Positions 42,794 to 50,565 of a stretch of DNA of 64,000 nt are shown here, piece after piece. Positions within the stretch are counted from its first letter, which is position 1. Each line of letters begins with the position of its first letter. The notes beneath the pieces were generated by a model, which was given only the letters and a program-made list of their open reading frames with translations, had not been told where the DNA came from and did not search any database. This stretch comes from DASZTV01 sp035550655 (lineage in GTDB: Bacteria; Actinomycetota; Actinomycetes; JAFAQI01): assembly GCA_035550655.1 (NCBI GenBank), contig DASZOU010000004.1, positions 186,001-250,000 of the forward strand. The letters run 5' to 3'. Position numbers and translations under genes: made by a program.

Positions 42794-43789
42794 TCAGCCG
42801 GTGCGGACGACGCGTACCCGGATCGCTCCGGTGTCGGCCGCCTTGCCGGCGCCGCCGACGTCGACCCGAACCGTGCTCTCCTGGGGCGTCACCAACGTCA
42901 GTCGGTAGGTGTGCGTCGAGGCGTCGCAGCCTGAGCCGTTGTCGTGCACCGGCTGCCACTGCTGGCCCCAGCCCTGAATCGTGTCGCCGCCGAGCTGTAG
43001 CGCGTCACGACGCGGCCGCCACCCGCTAGAGGTCTGGTGGCACATCGCGTCGGCCAGTCCGCTCGGCGCGTGCCAGGTGCCTCGCGCCGTCACCCGATAC
43101 GTGGCTTCGGCAGCAGCGAGCCAGTGGGCGGTCACCGAGCCGGTGCTCGCCGAAACGTGCAACACCTTGGCGGCACCGATCGCCGACAGCTTCGGCAGCG
43201 GCGGCTCCATGACGCCAGCGACCCGGCCCGTCCAGTACGACGTCTTCTCGCGCGCGCCCGCCCAGTCGAAGGAGAAGTGGATGTGGTTGATGTGGCAGCC
43301 GGTGACACCGGAGCACGCGTACGGCTCCCACCGACGACTCCAGGTGCCCCAGATCCGCTTGTCCCAGATGACGTACATCAACCCGAGCCGGCGGAACATC
43401 GCATCCGCGTTGCCTTCGGCATCCGTCGCGAACAGCCAGTCGAGCAGCGACTGTCCCGCCGCGCGCTGCGCCGGCACCCGATGGTCGGCGCCCCAGTCGA
43501 ACGCGCGGCCGTCGTAGTGCTCGCTGGTGCCACCGACGCTGCAGGCCCGCAGGTCGCCGAGCGAGGTCGTGACCGGATAGGTCTTGAGCACGAGTTGCTC
43601 GAACGCCTTCACGCCCGGCTCGACGTGGTGCCGGCAGAGGAACTGCGGCTGGTACGGCGCGAAGTCCTCGATCCCGGTCGTGAAGCTCGGCGTCCTGGGT
43701 GGCGGCGGGAGCTTGGGCAACGCCGCCTGCGCGGCGGCAGGCACGGCGAGCGCTACGGCAACAAGCATTCCGACCAGGGTTCGACGCAC
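42794..43789 (-). CDS. Secreted M15-like peptidase-fold protein
   Basis: 331 residues from GTG. Signal peptide (LVAVALAVPAAAQA), then a domain with SEHYDGRAFDW (His91, Asp98) and GCHINHIHFSFDW near 167-179: the zinc ligand pattern HxxxxxxD...HxH of peptidase M15/ARB_07466-like proteins. A beta-sandwich-like C-terminal region (about 225-330) could bind cell-wall glycans. Likely a peptidoglycan-cleaving or cell-wall protein outside the membrane. Confidence 0.72.
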   Translation of the reverse strand: MRRTLVGMLVAVALAVPAAAQAALPKLPPPPRTPSFTTGIEDFAPYQPQFLCRHHVEPGVKAFEQLVLKTYPVTTSLGDLRACSVGGTSEHYDGRAFDWGADHRVPAQRAAGQSLLDWLFATDAEGNADAMFRRLGLMYVIWDKRIWGTWSRRWEPYACSGVTGCHINHIHFSFDWAGAREKTSYWTGRVAGVMEPPLPKLSAIGAAKVLHVSASTGSVTAHWLAAAEATYRVTARGTWHAPSGLADAMCHQTSSGWRPRRDALQLGGDTIQGWGQQWQPVHDNGSGCDASTHTYRLTLVTPQESTVRVDVGGAGKAADTGAIRVRVVRTG

Positions 43790-43877
43790 CGCGAGGACCT
43801 CGGCACCACCGCGCCGGCGGGTGAAGCAGATCCGCGCAGAACCACCCGATGGGCGGACACCAAGTCGGGAAATGTCC

Positions 43878-43909
43878 GACAGCCCGGCCGGAATCCCGGC
43901 CGGGCTGTC
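43878..43909 (-). terminator. Strong hairpin terminator
   Basis: GACAGCCCGGCCGG and CCGGCCGGGCTGTC form a perfect 14-bp stem with an AATC loop, 22 nt beyond the stop of the four-repeat protein gene. Confidence 0.7.
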
Positions 43910-43930
43910 GTCTGGACTAGGTGAGCGCCG

Positions 43931-44665
43931 CTACTGGAAGCGCGGGCACTCGCTGAGGGCCTTCTTGTGGAAGACCTTCTGGAAGTAGCCGCCGCCGTAT
44001 CCGATGCACTGGATGATGTACCAGACGCCCTCGGCGCCGGTCATCTGGACCAGGCCGCCATCCTGCAACGCCTTCTTCGCAGGCACCTTCGCGAAGTAGC
44101 CGGCACCGAAGAAGATGCAGAGGACGGTGTACCAGGCCTTCTCGGCGCCGGTCATCTCGCCTAGACCCGCCTCGCTCAGCGCCTTCGACATCGGCACCTT
44201 CGCGATGTAGCCCGCACCGAAGTAGATGCACATGAGGACGTACCAGAACTTCTCCGCGCCGGTCTGCTCGGTCAGGCCGCGGTTGGCGAGTGCCTTCTTG
44301 TACGGCACCTTCGCCAGGTAGCCGGCGCCGAAGAAGATGCAGAAGATCGTGTACCAGGCGTTCTCCGCGCTGGTCCGGACGATCTTGCCCGCCCCACCCG
44401 CAGGCGGTGCTGCGGCGTACGCCGGCGGCGCGGCCGGCATCGCCGGCGCCGGCATCGAGGCCGGTGGAGCCGGTGGCGCGGGCGGAGGAGGCGGTGCGGC
44501 CGCCGCGGGTGGCGCAGGCGGCGTCGGCGCTGCGGGCGGCGTCGACCCCGGCAACGGGGACCCTGCGGTACCGGGCAGCGGCGTGCCCGGCGTACCCGGC
44601 AACGGCGTACCGGCAGTCGTCGACGGCTGCTGCGGCTCGCCGCTCGGAGGCTGCTGCTCGGCCAC
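43931..44665 (-). CDS. Pro/Ala-rich protein with four 37-residue repeats
   Basis: 244 residues from GTG with AGGGGGAAC upstream. Residues 1-93 are Pro/Ala/Gly-rich and probably disordered. Residues 94-244 are four tandem repeats of about 37 residues with the pattern TGAEK-W-Y-x4-CI-x-FGAGY-x-AKVP-x-KKAL-x4-GL; each has one Cys and two to three aromatics in a hydrophobic core, so each may form a short helix hairpin or membrane-inserted unit. No known family recognised. The reading frame here, and not the overlapping Arg-rich frame 43917-44708, carries the periodicity. Flanked by hairpin terminators on both sides, so it is a single-gene unit. Confidence 0.75.
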   Translation of the reverse strand: MAEQQPPSGEPQQPSTTAGTPLPGTPGTPLPGTAGSPLPGSTPPAAPTPPAPPAAAAPPPPPAPPAPPASMPAPAMPAAPPAYAAAPPAGGAGKIVRTSAENAWYTIFCIFFGAGYLAKVPYKKALANRGLTEQTGAEKFWYVLMCIYFGAGYIAKVPMSKALSEAGLGEMTGAEKAWYTVLCIFFGAGYFAKVPAKKALQDGGLVQMTGAEGVWYIIQCIGYGGGYFQKVFHKKALSECPRFQ

Positions 44666-44712
44666 GTGTTCCCCCTGGTGTCTCGGCTCGATAAGCGGAG
44701 TGTGTCAAAGCA

Positions 44713-44750
44713 AACGGCGGGCGTCACCCCAAACGGGGGCGCCCGCCGTT
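44713..44750 (-). terminator. Hairpin terminator after LuxA-like operon
   Basis: AACGGCGGGCG pairs with CGCCCGCCGTT (44713-44723 and 44740-44750), with an inner CCCC/GGGG extension, 18 nt beyond the stop of the LLM gene. Confidence 0.65.
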
Positions 44751-44767
44751 CGGCGAGTCGTGGCGGC

Positions 44768-45898
44768 CTACGCCTTGGCGCTCTCGCGGTAGCGAGTCGT
44801 CGACACCACCGGGTCGGTGTCGATCTTCGGGATCACGTGCTTGCCGAGCAGCTCGATCGTGCGGATGGTGTCCTCGATCTTCGCCGGCCCGATGCCGAAT
44901 ACGAGCTGGTCGATGCCCGTGGACTCCCAGCGCTTGCACTGCTCGAGCGCCATGTCCGGGTCGCCGAGAACGACGCCGCCGTACTCCGCCGCCATCGCCG
45001 CGGTCTCGAGGTCCGGCTCCGGCAGGGTCGCCGGCCACTTCGGCACCCACTCCGGCGCGGGGAACGTGTCGTGGTAGCGGTACACGTTGGACACGAGGTA
45101 GTTCGGCTTCGAGTCGACGTAGGACTGGAACGCGGTCTCCTTGTCCTCCGCGACGTACGCCGCGATGCAGGACATGATGTTGTCGTTCACGAACGCGCCC
45201 ACCGGCTCGGCGTCGGCGATGCCGTCCTTGTAGGACTTGCGCAGCTTCTCGACCTTGTCCCAGCGGTCCAGGGAGAAGCCGAGCACGCCCATGCCCATGC
45301 GGCCGGCCATCTCGTACGACGGCGGGTTGCCGGCGGCGTACCACATCGGCGCGTGACCCTTGCCGTACGGACGGGGAAGGATCTTGCGCGGCGGCAGCGA
45401 CCAGTACTTGCCCTTGTAGCCCTCGTAGGTCTCCTGGGTGAACATCTTCGGGAACTCCCGGATGACGTCCTCCCAGATCTCCTTCGTCTGGTTGGTGTCG
45501 GTGATGCCGAGGTGGTCGAGGAAGCCGAGGATCTCGTGGCTGCCGGCGCCGCGACCGGTGCCGAACTCGCACCGGCCGCCCGAGAGCTGATCGATGTAGT
45601 TGATCCGCTCGGCGACCTTGGCCGGGTGGTTCACGGCCGGCAGCGGGTTGAAGATGCCGCCGCCGATGTGGATCCGCTCCGTCTTCGCGGCGAGGTAGCC
45701 GGCAACGACGTCGTTGGCGGAAAGGTGGGAGTACTCGTCGAGGAAGTGGTGCTCGGTGAGCCAGACGAACTTGAAGCCGGCTTTGTCCGCGGCGATGACC
45801 GCCTCGATGTCCTCGAAGATCGCGTGGCGCTCGGCGTCAGGGTCGACCTCGCGACGGCTGTTGGGCACGTAGTTCTGGATGAAAAGGCCGAACTCCAT
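44768..45898 (-). CDS. LuxA-like LLM flavin monooxygenase
   Basis: 376 residues. Bacterial-luciferase-type barrel with FVWLTEHHFLDEYSHL (about 45-60), GRCEFGTGRGAGSHE (about 110) and MWYAAGNPPSYE (about 185). The EHHF segment is typical of FMNH2-dependent, two-component monooxygenases, and the flavin reductase at 46499 is the obvious partner. Probable oxygenation step in breakdown of the CoA-activated substrate of the same operon. ATG with GGAG upstream and its own TATAAT promoter. Confidence 0.85.
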   Translation of the reverse strand: MEFGLFIQNYVPNSRREVDPDAERHAIFEDIEAVIAADKAGFKFVWLTEHHFLDEYSHLSANDVVAGYLAAKTERIHIGGGIFNPLPAVNHPAKVAERINYIDQLSGGRCEFGTGRGAGSHEILGFLDHLGITDTNQTKEIWEDVIREFPKMFTQETYEGYKGKYWSLPPRKILPRPYGKGHAPMWYAAGNPPSYEMAGRMGMGVLGFSLDRWDKVEKLRKSYKDGIADAEPVGAFVNDNIMSCIAAYVAEDKETAFQSYVDSKPNYLVSNVYRYHDTFPAPEWVPKWPATLPEPDLETAAMAAEYGGVVLGDPDMALEQCKRWESTGIDQLVFGIGPAKIEDTIRTIELLGKHVIPKIDTDPVVSTTRYRESAKA

Positions 45899-45937
45899 CA
45901 GGCTGCTCCGTGATCTATCCGACGCTCAGGCAATTGC

Positions 45938-45968
45938 ATTATATGGCATAACGTTATTCAGGAATCAA
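45938..45968 (-). promoter_or_regulatory. Sigma70-like promoter with palindrome in the spacer
   Basis: Minus strand TTGATT (45968-45963), 19-nt spacer, perfect TATAAT (45943-45938), 40 nt before the LuxA-like ATG. The spacer contains the palindrome ATAACGTTAT (45948-45957), a good operator candidate. The -35 overlaps the DoxX stop. Confidence 0.6.
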
Positions 45969-46495
45969 GCCTCGTCTGAAGGCTTTTCAGGCCGCCAGAA
46001 CACCGCCAGCAGCAGCAGTGCGCCGACCACGCCGAGCAACGAGACGAGGAAGCCCCGCCGCCCCTGGAGGAAGCCGTGCAGGTGCCAGCCGATCGCGTGG
46101 TCGAGCGAGGCCCGACCGCCACCGAGGGCACACAGCGCGAACGCGCTCATGATGATGAACAGGACGTACTCGTAGCCCTCGCCCGGGTTGAAGATGAAGT
46201 AGCCGTTCTTGAAGTGGTTCGTGATCAGCGCGACGAGCATCACGCCGATCACGCCGGCCGCTGCGAGCGGCGTAAGCAGACCGAGGAACAGCATCGGCGC
46301 GACCGCAAGCTCGGTGTATGTCGCGAAGCGCGCGTGCAGCCAGCCGGGCTTCATCCCGAGGGACTCGAACCAGCGACCGGTCCCCGCGAGCTTGCCGCCG
46401 CCGAACATGTGGCGGTAGCCGTGCGCCAGCATCGGGATACCCAACGCGAAGCGCAGGAACAGCGACGCGATCGAGACGCCGTGGGCGTAATGCAT
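45965..46495 (-). CDS. DoxX-family membrane protein
   Basis: 176 residues, four hydrophobic segments, with LRFALGIPMLAHGYRHMFGG and LFLGLLTPLAAAGVIGVMLVA typical of DoxX/DoxD. DoxX proteins are inner-membrane components linked to quinone or oxidative-stress functions; role here unclear. Begins 3 nt after the flavin reductase stop with GGGGG upstream, so it is in the monooxygenase operon. Confidence 0.85.
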   Translation of the reverse strand: MHYAHGVSIASLFLRFALGIPMLAHGYRHMFGGGKLAGTGRWFESLGMKPGWLHARFATYTELAVAPMLFLGLLTPLAAAGVIGVMLVALITNHFKNGYFIFNPGEGYEYVLFIIMSAFALCALGGGRASLDHAIGWHLHGFLQGRRGFLVSLLGVVGALLLLAVFWRPEKPSDEA

Positions 46496-46498
46496 CCG

Positions 46499-47683
46499 TC
46501 AGACCCCCTCGGGTGCGGCGCCGTTGAGCGCCTCGGTGACAGCAGCAGCGGCGGCGCGAAGCCGCGCGACGGTGAACGCCAGGTTGGACAGCGGTGACTC
46601 ATCGCCGCCGAGATCTGATGCGCCGGTGAGAACCGCGGAGAGAACCATGACGACCACACCACCCGGCCCGAAGACCGGGGTGGAGACGGTACGCGCGTCC
46701 CCCGGGTCGCCAACCGGCGACTCGTAGTCCGGCGGCAGCATGCCGATCAGCTGGTGCAGCTGTGCGGCTGCCACCTCGGCGTCGACCGTCGGGTCGGGAC
46801 GCGACATAACCTGCGCGGCCTGCTCGTGCCAGCGGTGCCCGCGCCCCACCGAGTACCCCGCCTCGCGGACCTCAGCCAGCGTGCGCCGCAACGCTTCCAT
46901 CGTCTCCGGCGGTGCGCTGCGGTCGAGCCGGTCCAGCCACGACTTCTGAGCGGACTCCGAGGCCCAGGCGACGAACGCCGTCCCGACGGGGGGCTCGAAC
47001 GGGATCCGCTGCCCCACTGCGGTGGGCAGCGAGTTCGTCTGCAGCTTGCCCGCGCGGGCGAGCAGCACCATGTCCGGACCGACGATGGCGCTTGCGACAC
47101 ACTCGACGTCGAGCTCCTGCGCCAACGACTCCATGTGCGGACGGGCGAGGTCCGCGGATCGCATCTGCAACGCGAGGTCGGACTCCCATGCCGCCAGCGA
47201 CAGCGAGGAGAACCGGCCGTAGCCGCCCTGGAAGAACACCAGCGGAAGCGTCGTGCCGGCGGCGTCGAGCTCGCGAACCCGGCCGATGACGATGTAGTGG
47301 TCGCCCGCCTCGTGGATGACCTCGAGGTCGCAGTCGATCCAGGCGAGCACGCCGTCGAGGATCGGCGAGCCGGATCCCGCCGGCCGCCACGTCAGATTCG
47401 CGAACTTGTCCGTGCCGCTGATCGCGAAGGTTCGGCAGACCTCTTCCTGATCCGAACCGAGGATGTTGACGCAGAAGTGACCGGTGTCCCGAATCCGCGG
47501 CCAGGTGCTCGAGCTCTTGTCGGGCATGAACGCGACCAGCGGCGGGTCGAGCGACACCGAGCTGAAGGACCCGATCGCCAGGCCGCCCGGCTTGCCTTCG
47601 CCATCGATTCCGGTGATGACGGCCACGCCCGTCGGGAAGTGCCCCAGCACCCGGCGGAAGTGTTTGGCGTCGATCTCCGTCAC
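46499..47683 (-). CDS. Flavin reductase fused to an IclR-type effector domain
   Basis: 394 residues. Residues 1-165 form a flavin reductase domain (FPTGVAVITG near 16, AIGSFSSVSLDPPLVAFMP near 36, HFCVNIL near 68, GDHYIVIGRV near 128). Residues about 180-390 resemble an IclR effector-binding domain (SLAQELDVECVASAIVGPDMVLLARAG, later PVFGPGGVVVMVLSAV), but there is no winged-helix DNA-binding part. The effector domain probably senses substrate to control reduced-flavin supply to the adjacent LuxA-like enzyme. GTG start overlaps the ligase stop (GTGA). Confidence 0.82.
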   Translation of the reverse strand: MTEIDAKHFRRVLGHFPTGVAVITGIDGEGKPGGLAIGSFSSVSLDPPLVAFMPDKSSSTWPRIRDTGHFCVNILGSDQEEVCRTFAISGTDKFANLTWRPAGSGSPILDGVLAWIDCDLEVIHEAGDHYIVIGRVRELDAAGTTLPLVFFQGGYGRFSSLSLAAWESDLALQMRSADLARPHMESLAQELDVECVASAIVGPDMVLLARAGKLQTNSLPTAVGQRIPFEPPVGTAFVAWASESAQKSWLDRLDRSAPPETMEALRRTLAEVREAGYSVGRGHRWHEQAAQVMSRPDPTVDAEVAAAQLHQLIGMLPPDYESPVGDPGDARTVSTPVFGPGGVVVMVLSAVLTGASDLGGDESPLSNLAFTVARLRAAAAAVTEALNGAAPEGV

Positions 47684-49233
47684 TTCTTGGCGCCCTCGCC
47701 GACGACGGAGTCACGCAGCTCGAACTTCATCACCTTGCCGGAGGCGTTGCGCGGCAGTACGTCCACGACCTGAACGCTACGTGGTGCCTTGAAGTTGGCC
47801 ATCCGCTCCCGGCACCATTCGACGACTTCCTGCGGATCGATCGTCATCCCGGGCCGGGCGACGACGAACGCCATCCCCACCTCGCCGAGCCGGTCGTCGG
47901 GGACGCCGACGACCGCGCACTCCGCGATTGCCTCGTGGCGGGCAAGCGCTTGCTCGACCTCGGCGGGATAGGCGTTGAAGCCGCCGACGACGTACATGTC
48001 CTTGAGCCGGTCGGTGATGCGGACGTTGCCGACCGCGTCCATCACCCCGATGTCGCCGGTGTGGAGCCAGCCCTCGGCATCGATCGTCTCGGCGGTCGCC
48101 TCGGGGTCCTCGTAGTAGCCCATCATGACGTTGTAGCCGCGGACCACGACCTCGCCCGGGTCTCCGGTCGGGACCTCGTTGCCTGCTCCGTCGACGATCC
48201 GGACCTCGGTGTCGGGGATCGCCCGCCCCGACGTCGTCGCGATCGTCTCGGCGTCGTCGCCCTGCCGGCACATCGTGACGGTTCCGGTCGCCTCGGTGAG
48301 CCCGTACGCCGTGAGAACCGTCTCGACGTCGAGCTCGTCCCGCAGTCGCTCGATCAACACCACCGGCACCACCGCCGCGCCGGTGACGATGAGCCGCAGC
48401 GTGGACAGGTCGTGCTGGGCGCGGTCCGGGGCGTCGAGGATCGACTGGTACAGCGTCGGCGGCCCGGGCAGGACGGTGATCCGTTCACGCTCGATGAGCT
48501 CCAGCACCGCAGGGACGTCGAACACCGGCTGCGGCACGATCGTCGCGCCGCGCAGCAGGCAGGCGACGATGCCTGCCTTGTAGCCGAAGGTGTGGAAGAA
48601 CGGATTGACGACCAGGTAGCGGTCACCCTCCCGCAGCCCCACGATGCGCGACCAGGTGTCGAAGACCGCGAGGGTCTGCGCGTGGGTGGTGACCACACCC
48701 TTCGGCTTCCCCGTCGTCCCCGACGTGAAGATCAGGTCGCCGGTGTCGTCGGGCCCGACGGAGTCGATGCGCGACCGGACCTCGGCCGTCGGTTCGCCAT
48801 CCCACAGCGTGGGTTCGAGCACGACCGCCCCTGGCCGGTCGCCCAGCATGCCGGGGTAGTCGTTGCCGAGGAACGGCGGGGAGACGAAGGTCAGCTTCGC
48901 GTCGCTGCGATCGAGGATCCAGTTCGCCTCTTCGCCCTTGTAGCGCGTGTTGAGCGGCACCAGGATGCCGCCCGCAGAAAGCGCCCCGAGCGCAGCGACG
49001 ACCCAATCGAGGGAGTTCGGCGCCCAGATGCCGACGCGGTCCCCTGGCTCGACCCCTCGCCGGATGCACTCCCCCGCGGCGGAGAGCACGAGCTGCTCCA
49101 GCTCGGCGAAGGTGACGCGACGGTCGCCGTCGACGACCGCCTCCCGGTCGGCGTACGCGGCCGCGGCATGCACCATCAGCGCGGGGATGCTGCGCGGAAG
49201 GGCTGCGCTCACGGGAACACCATTTTCATCCAA
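47680..49233 (-). CDS. Acyl-CoA ligase (FadD3-like)
   Basis: 517 residues. P-loop FTSGTTGKPKGVVTTHAQ near residue 170, NPFFHTFGYKAGIVACL near 208 (a stretch I associate with FadD3-type ligases acting on steroid ring fragments), AYGLTEATG near 315 and RNASGKVMKFELR at the C-terminus. Start is TTG 49233 or GTG 49212; neither has a clear ribosome site, and a 17-bp tandem duplication lies at the 5' end. Operon with the flavin reductase, DoxX and LuxA-like genes. Confidence 0.86.
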   Translation of the reverse strand: MDENGVPVSAALPRSIPALMVHAAAAYADREAVVDGDRRVTFAELEQLVLSAAGECIRRGVEPGDRVGIWAPNSLDWVVAALGALSAGGILVPLNTRYKGEEANWILDRSDAKLTFVSPPFLGNDYPGMLGDRPGAVVLEPTLWDGEPTAEVRSRIDSVGPDDTGDLIFTSGTTGKPKGVVTTHAQTLAVFDTWSRIVGLREGDRYLVVNPFFHTFGYKAGIVACLLRGATIVPQPVFDVPAVLELIERERITVLPGPPTLYQSILDAPDRAQHDLSTLRLIVTGAAVVPVVLIERLRDELDVETVLTAYGLTEATGTVTMCRQGDDAETIATTSGRAIPDTEVRIVDGAGNEVPTGDPGEVVVRGYNVMMGYYEDPEATAETIDAEGWLHTGDIGVMDAVGNVRITDRLKDMYVVGGFNAYPAEVEQALARHEAIAECAVVGVPDDRLGEVGMAFVVARPGMTIDPQEVVEWCRERMANFKAPRSVQVVDVLPRNASGKVMKFELRDSVVGEGAKK

Positions 49234-49267
49234 GCACCGTGTTCACCCGCGCACCGTGTTCATCCGA
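49234..49267. repeat. 17-bp tandem duplication at an operon junction
   Basis: Two copies of GCACCGTGTTCA(C/T)CCG(C/A) at 49234-49250 and 49251-49267, spanning the CoA-transferase stop and the ligase start. Likely replication slippage that sets the junction spacing. Confidence 0.7.
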
Positions 49268-50483
49268 GAACCCCCGACTTGCGAAGCGACGCGATCCGCT
49301 CGTCGTCGTAGTCGCACACTGCGCGCAGCACGTCGTAGGTGTGCTCTCCCACGGTCGGCGCCTTGTCCGGCACCGGCAGCGCCTCTCCGACGAAGCGCAC
49401 CGGGAATCCGAGCTGCTCCGCACCGAGCTGCTCGGCCGGGATCCAGCCCAACCGGTCGGCGAACTGCGGGTCGGCCGCGAGCGTCTTGGGAGTGTTGACC
49501 GGTGCGATGGGGGTGTTGACCTTGCCGCCGAACTCCATCCACTCCGCCGACGTCTTGGTGGCGAAGATCGTCCGCAGCTCGGCTTGTAGCTCGCGGTTCC
49601 CGCGGGCGTGGTCGGCGTACTTCGAGCCGGGCCACTTCTCGAACAGGTCCATCCGGTCGACGCCCTCACAGAAGTTCTTCCAGAACGCCTGCTCGCTGGC
49701 CATGAAGAGCACGTGACCGTCGGCGGTCGCGTAGATCTGGTAGCGCACGCCTTCCTTCATGCCGGCCGTGCCGGGCGCACGCCGCTCGTAGTTGTCACTC
49801 GGGTTCCCGGTGACCTCCGACTCGGGTCGCTCGTAGGCGCGGTAGGTCTCGCTGCGGTACCAGTCGAACGCGGCGGCGCAGTCGGACTGTGCGAGCTCCA
49901 GCTCCGCGCCCTCGCCGGTCGCGCGAGCCCGGATCACCGCCGCGAGGATCGCCAGCGCGCCGTACAGCGGCGCGGCGAAGATCCCGATGCTCACGTGTTC
50001 CGGGATGTAGGTGAAGCCCTCGTCGTCGACCTGCGGCGTAACGATGCCGGCCCAGGTGTCGTAGGCGATGCCGTGACTCGGGTAGTCCTTGTACGGGCCG
50101 GTCGCGCCGTACCCGGAGATGCTCGCGAACACCAGCTTCGGGTCGCGGCCGCGGAGGTCGGTCGGGCCGATGCCGAGCCGCTCCAGCGCCCCGGGTCGCA
50201 TCGCCTCGACGACGACGTCGGCGTCCTTCGTGAGGTCGCGGAAGACCTGCTTGCCCTCGTCGCTTCGCAGGTCGAGCACGATGCTCCGCTTGCCGCGGTT
50301 GAGGTGCAGGTGCATCAACGAGACACCCTCGACGATCGGCCAGGTCATCTGCCGGATGTAGTCGCCGGCCGCGGGCTCGACCTTGATCACCTCCGCACCG
50401 AGATCGACCAGTGCGCTCGTGATTGCGGCCGGCCCGAGCATCGAGACCTCGACGACCCGCATCCCCGCCAACGGCGCTGTCAC
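49260..50483 (-). CDS. CaiB/BaiF-type CoA transferase (family III)
   Basis: 407 residues. MRVVEVSMLGPAAITSALVDLGAEVIKVEP at the N-terminus in pieces, NRGKRSIVLDLRSDEGK near 63 and HGIAYDTWAGIV near 145 are family III hallmarks; the catalytic Asp is expected in the FSxxGYGxxGPY...PYDxxxQA-like region, here GYGATGPYKDYPSHGIAYD. Transfers CoA between an acyl-CoA and a free acid, e.g. activating the substrate at no ATP cost. GTG start with GGAGG 6 nt upstream. Confidence 0.87.
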   Translation of the reverse strand: MTAPLAGMRVVEVSMLGPAAITSALVDLGAEVIKVEPAAGDYIRQMTWPIVEGVSLMHLHLNRGKRSIVLDLRSDEGKQVFRDLTKDADVVVEAMRPGALERLGIGPTDLRGRDPKLVFASISGYGATGPYKDYPSHGIAYDTWAGIVTPQVDDEGFTYIPEHVSIGIFAAPLYGALAILAAVIRARATGEGAELELAQSDCAAAFDWYRSETYRAYERPESEVTGNPSDNYERRAPGTAGMKEGVRYQIYATADGHVLFMASEQAFWKNFCEGVDRMDLFEKWPGSKYADHARGNRELQAELRTIFATKTSAEWMEFGGKVNTPIAPVNTPKTLAADPQFADRLGWIPAEQLGAEQLGFPVRFVGEALPVPDKAPTVGEHTYDVLRAVCDYDDERIASLRKSGVLG

Positions 50484-50506
50484 TGACTACCTCCGATTTT
50501 TTCCCG

Positions 50507-50565
50507 GTGATCTTGACGAAAGCGGCGGAATGGAGCCCTCATAACGCCCTCTTCGTCAAGATCAC
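50507..50565. repeat. 14-bp inverted repeat with 31-nt spacer
   Basis: GTGATCTTGACGAA (50507-50520) and TTCGTCAAGATCAC (50552-50565) are perfect reverse complements. The right arm covers the stop codon of the acyl-CoA dehydrogenase; the left arm is 24 nt before the CoA-transferase GTG. It could act as an attenuator between the two co-directional genes. No U-tract follows on the minus strand, only CCGGGAAAAAA. Confidence 0.65.

Noticed and set aside
43917..44708. 263-codon frame overlapping the four-repeat protein
   Set aside because: Only the frame 43931-44665 shows protein-level repeats with conserved Cys and aromatic residues; the other is Arg/Ala-rich.
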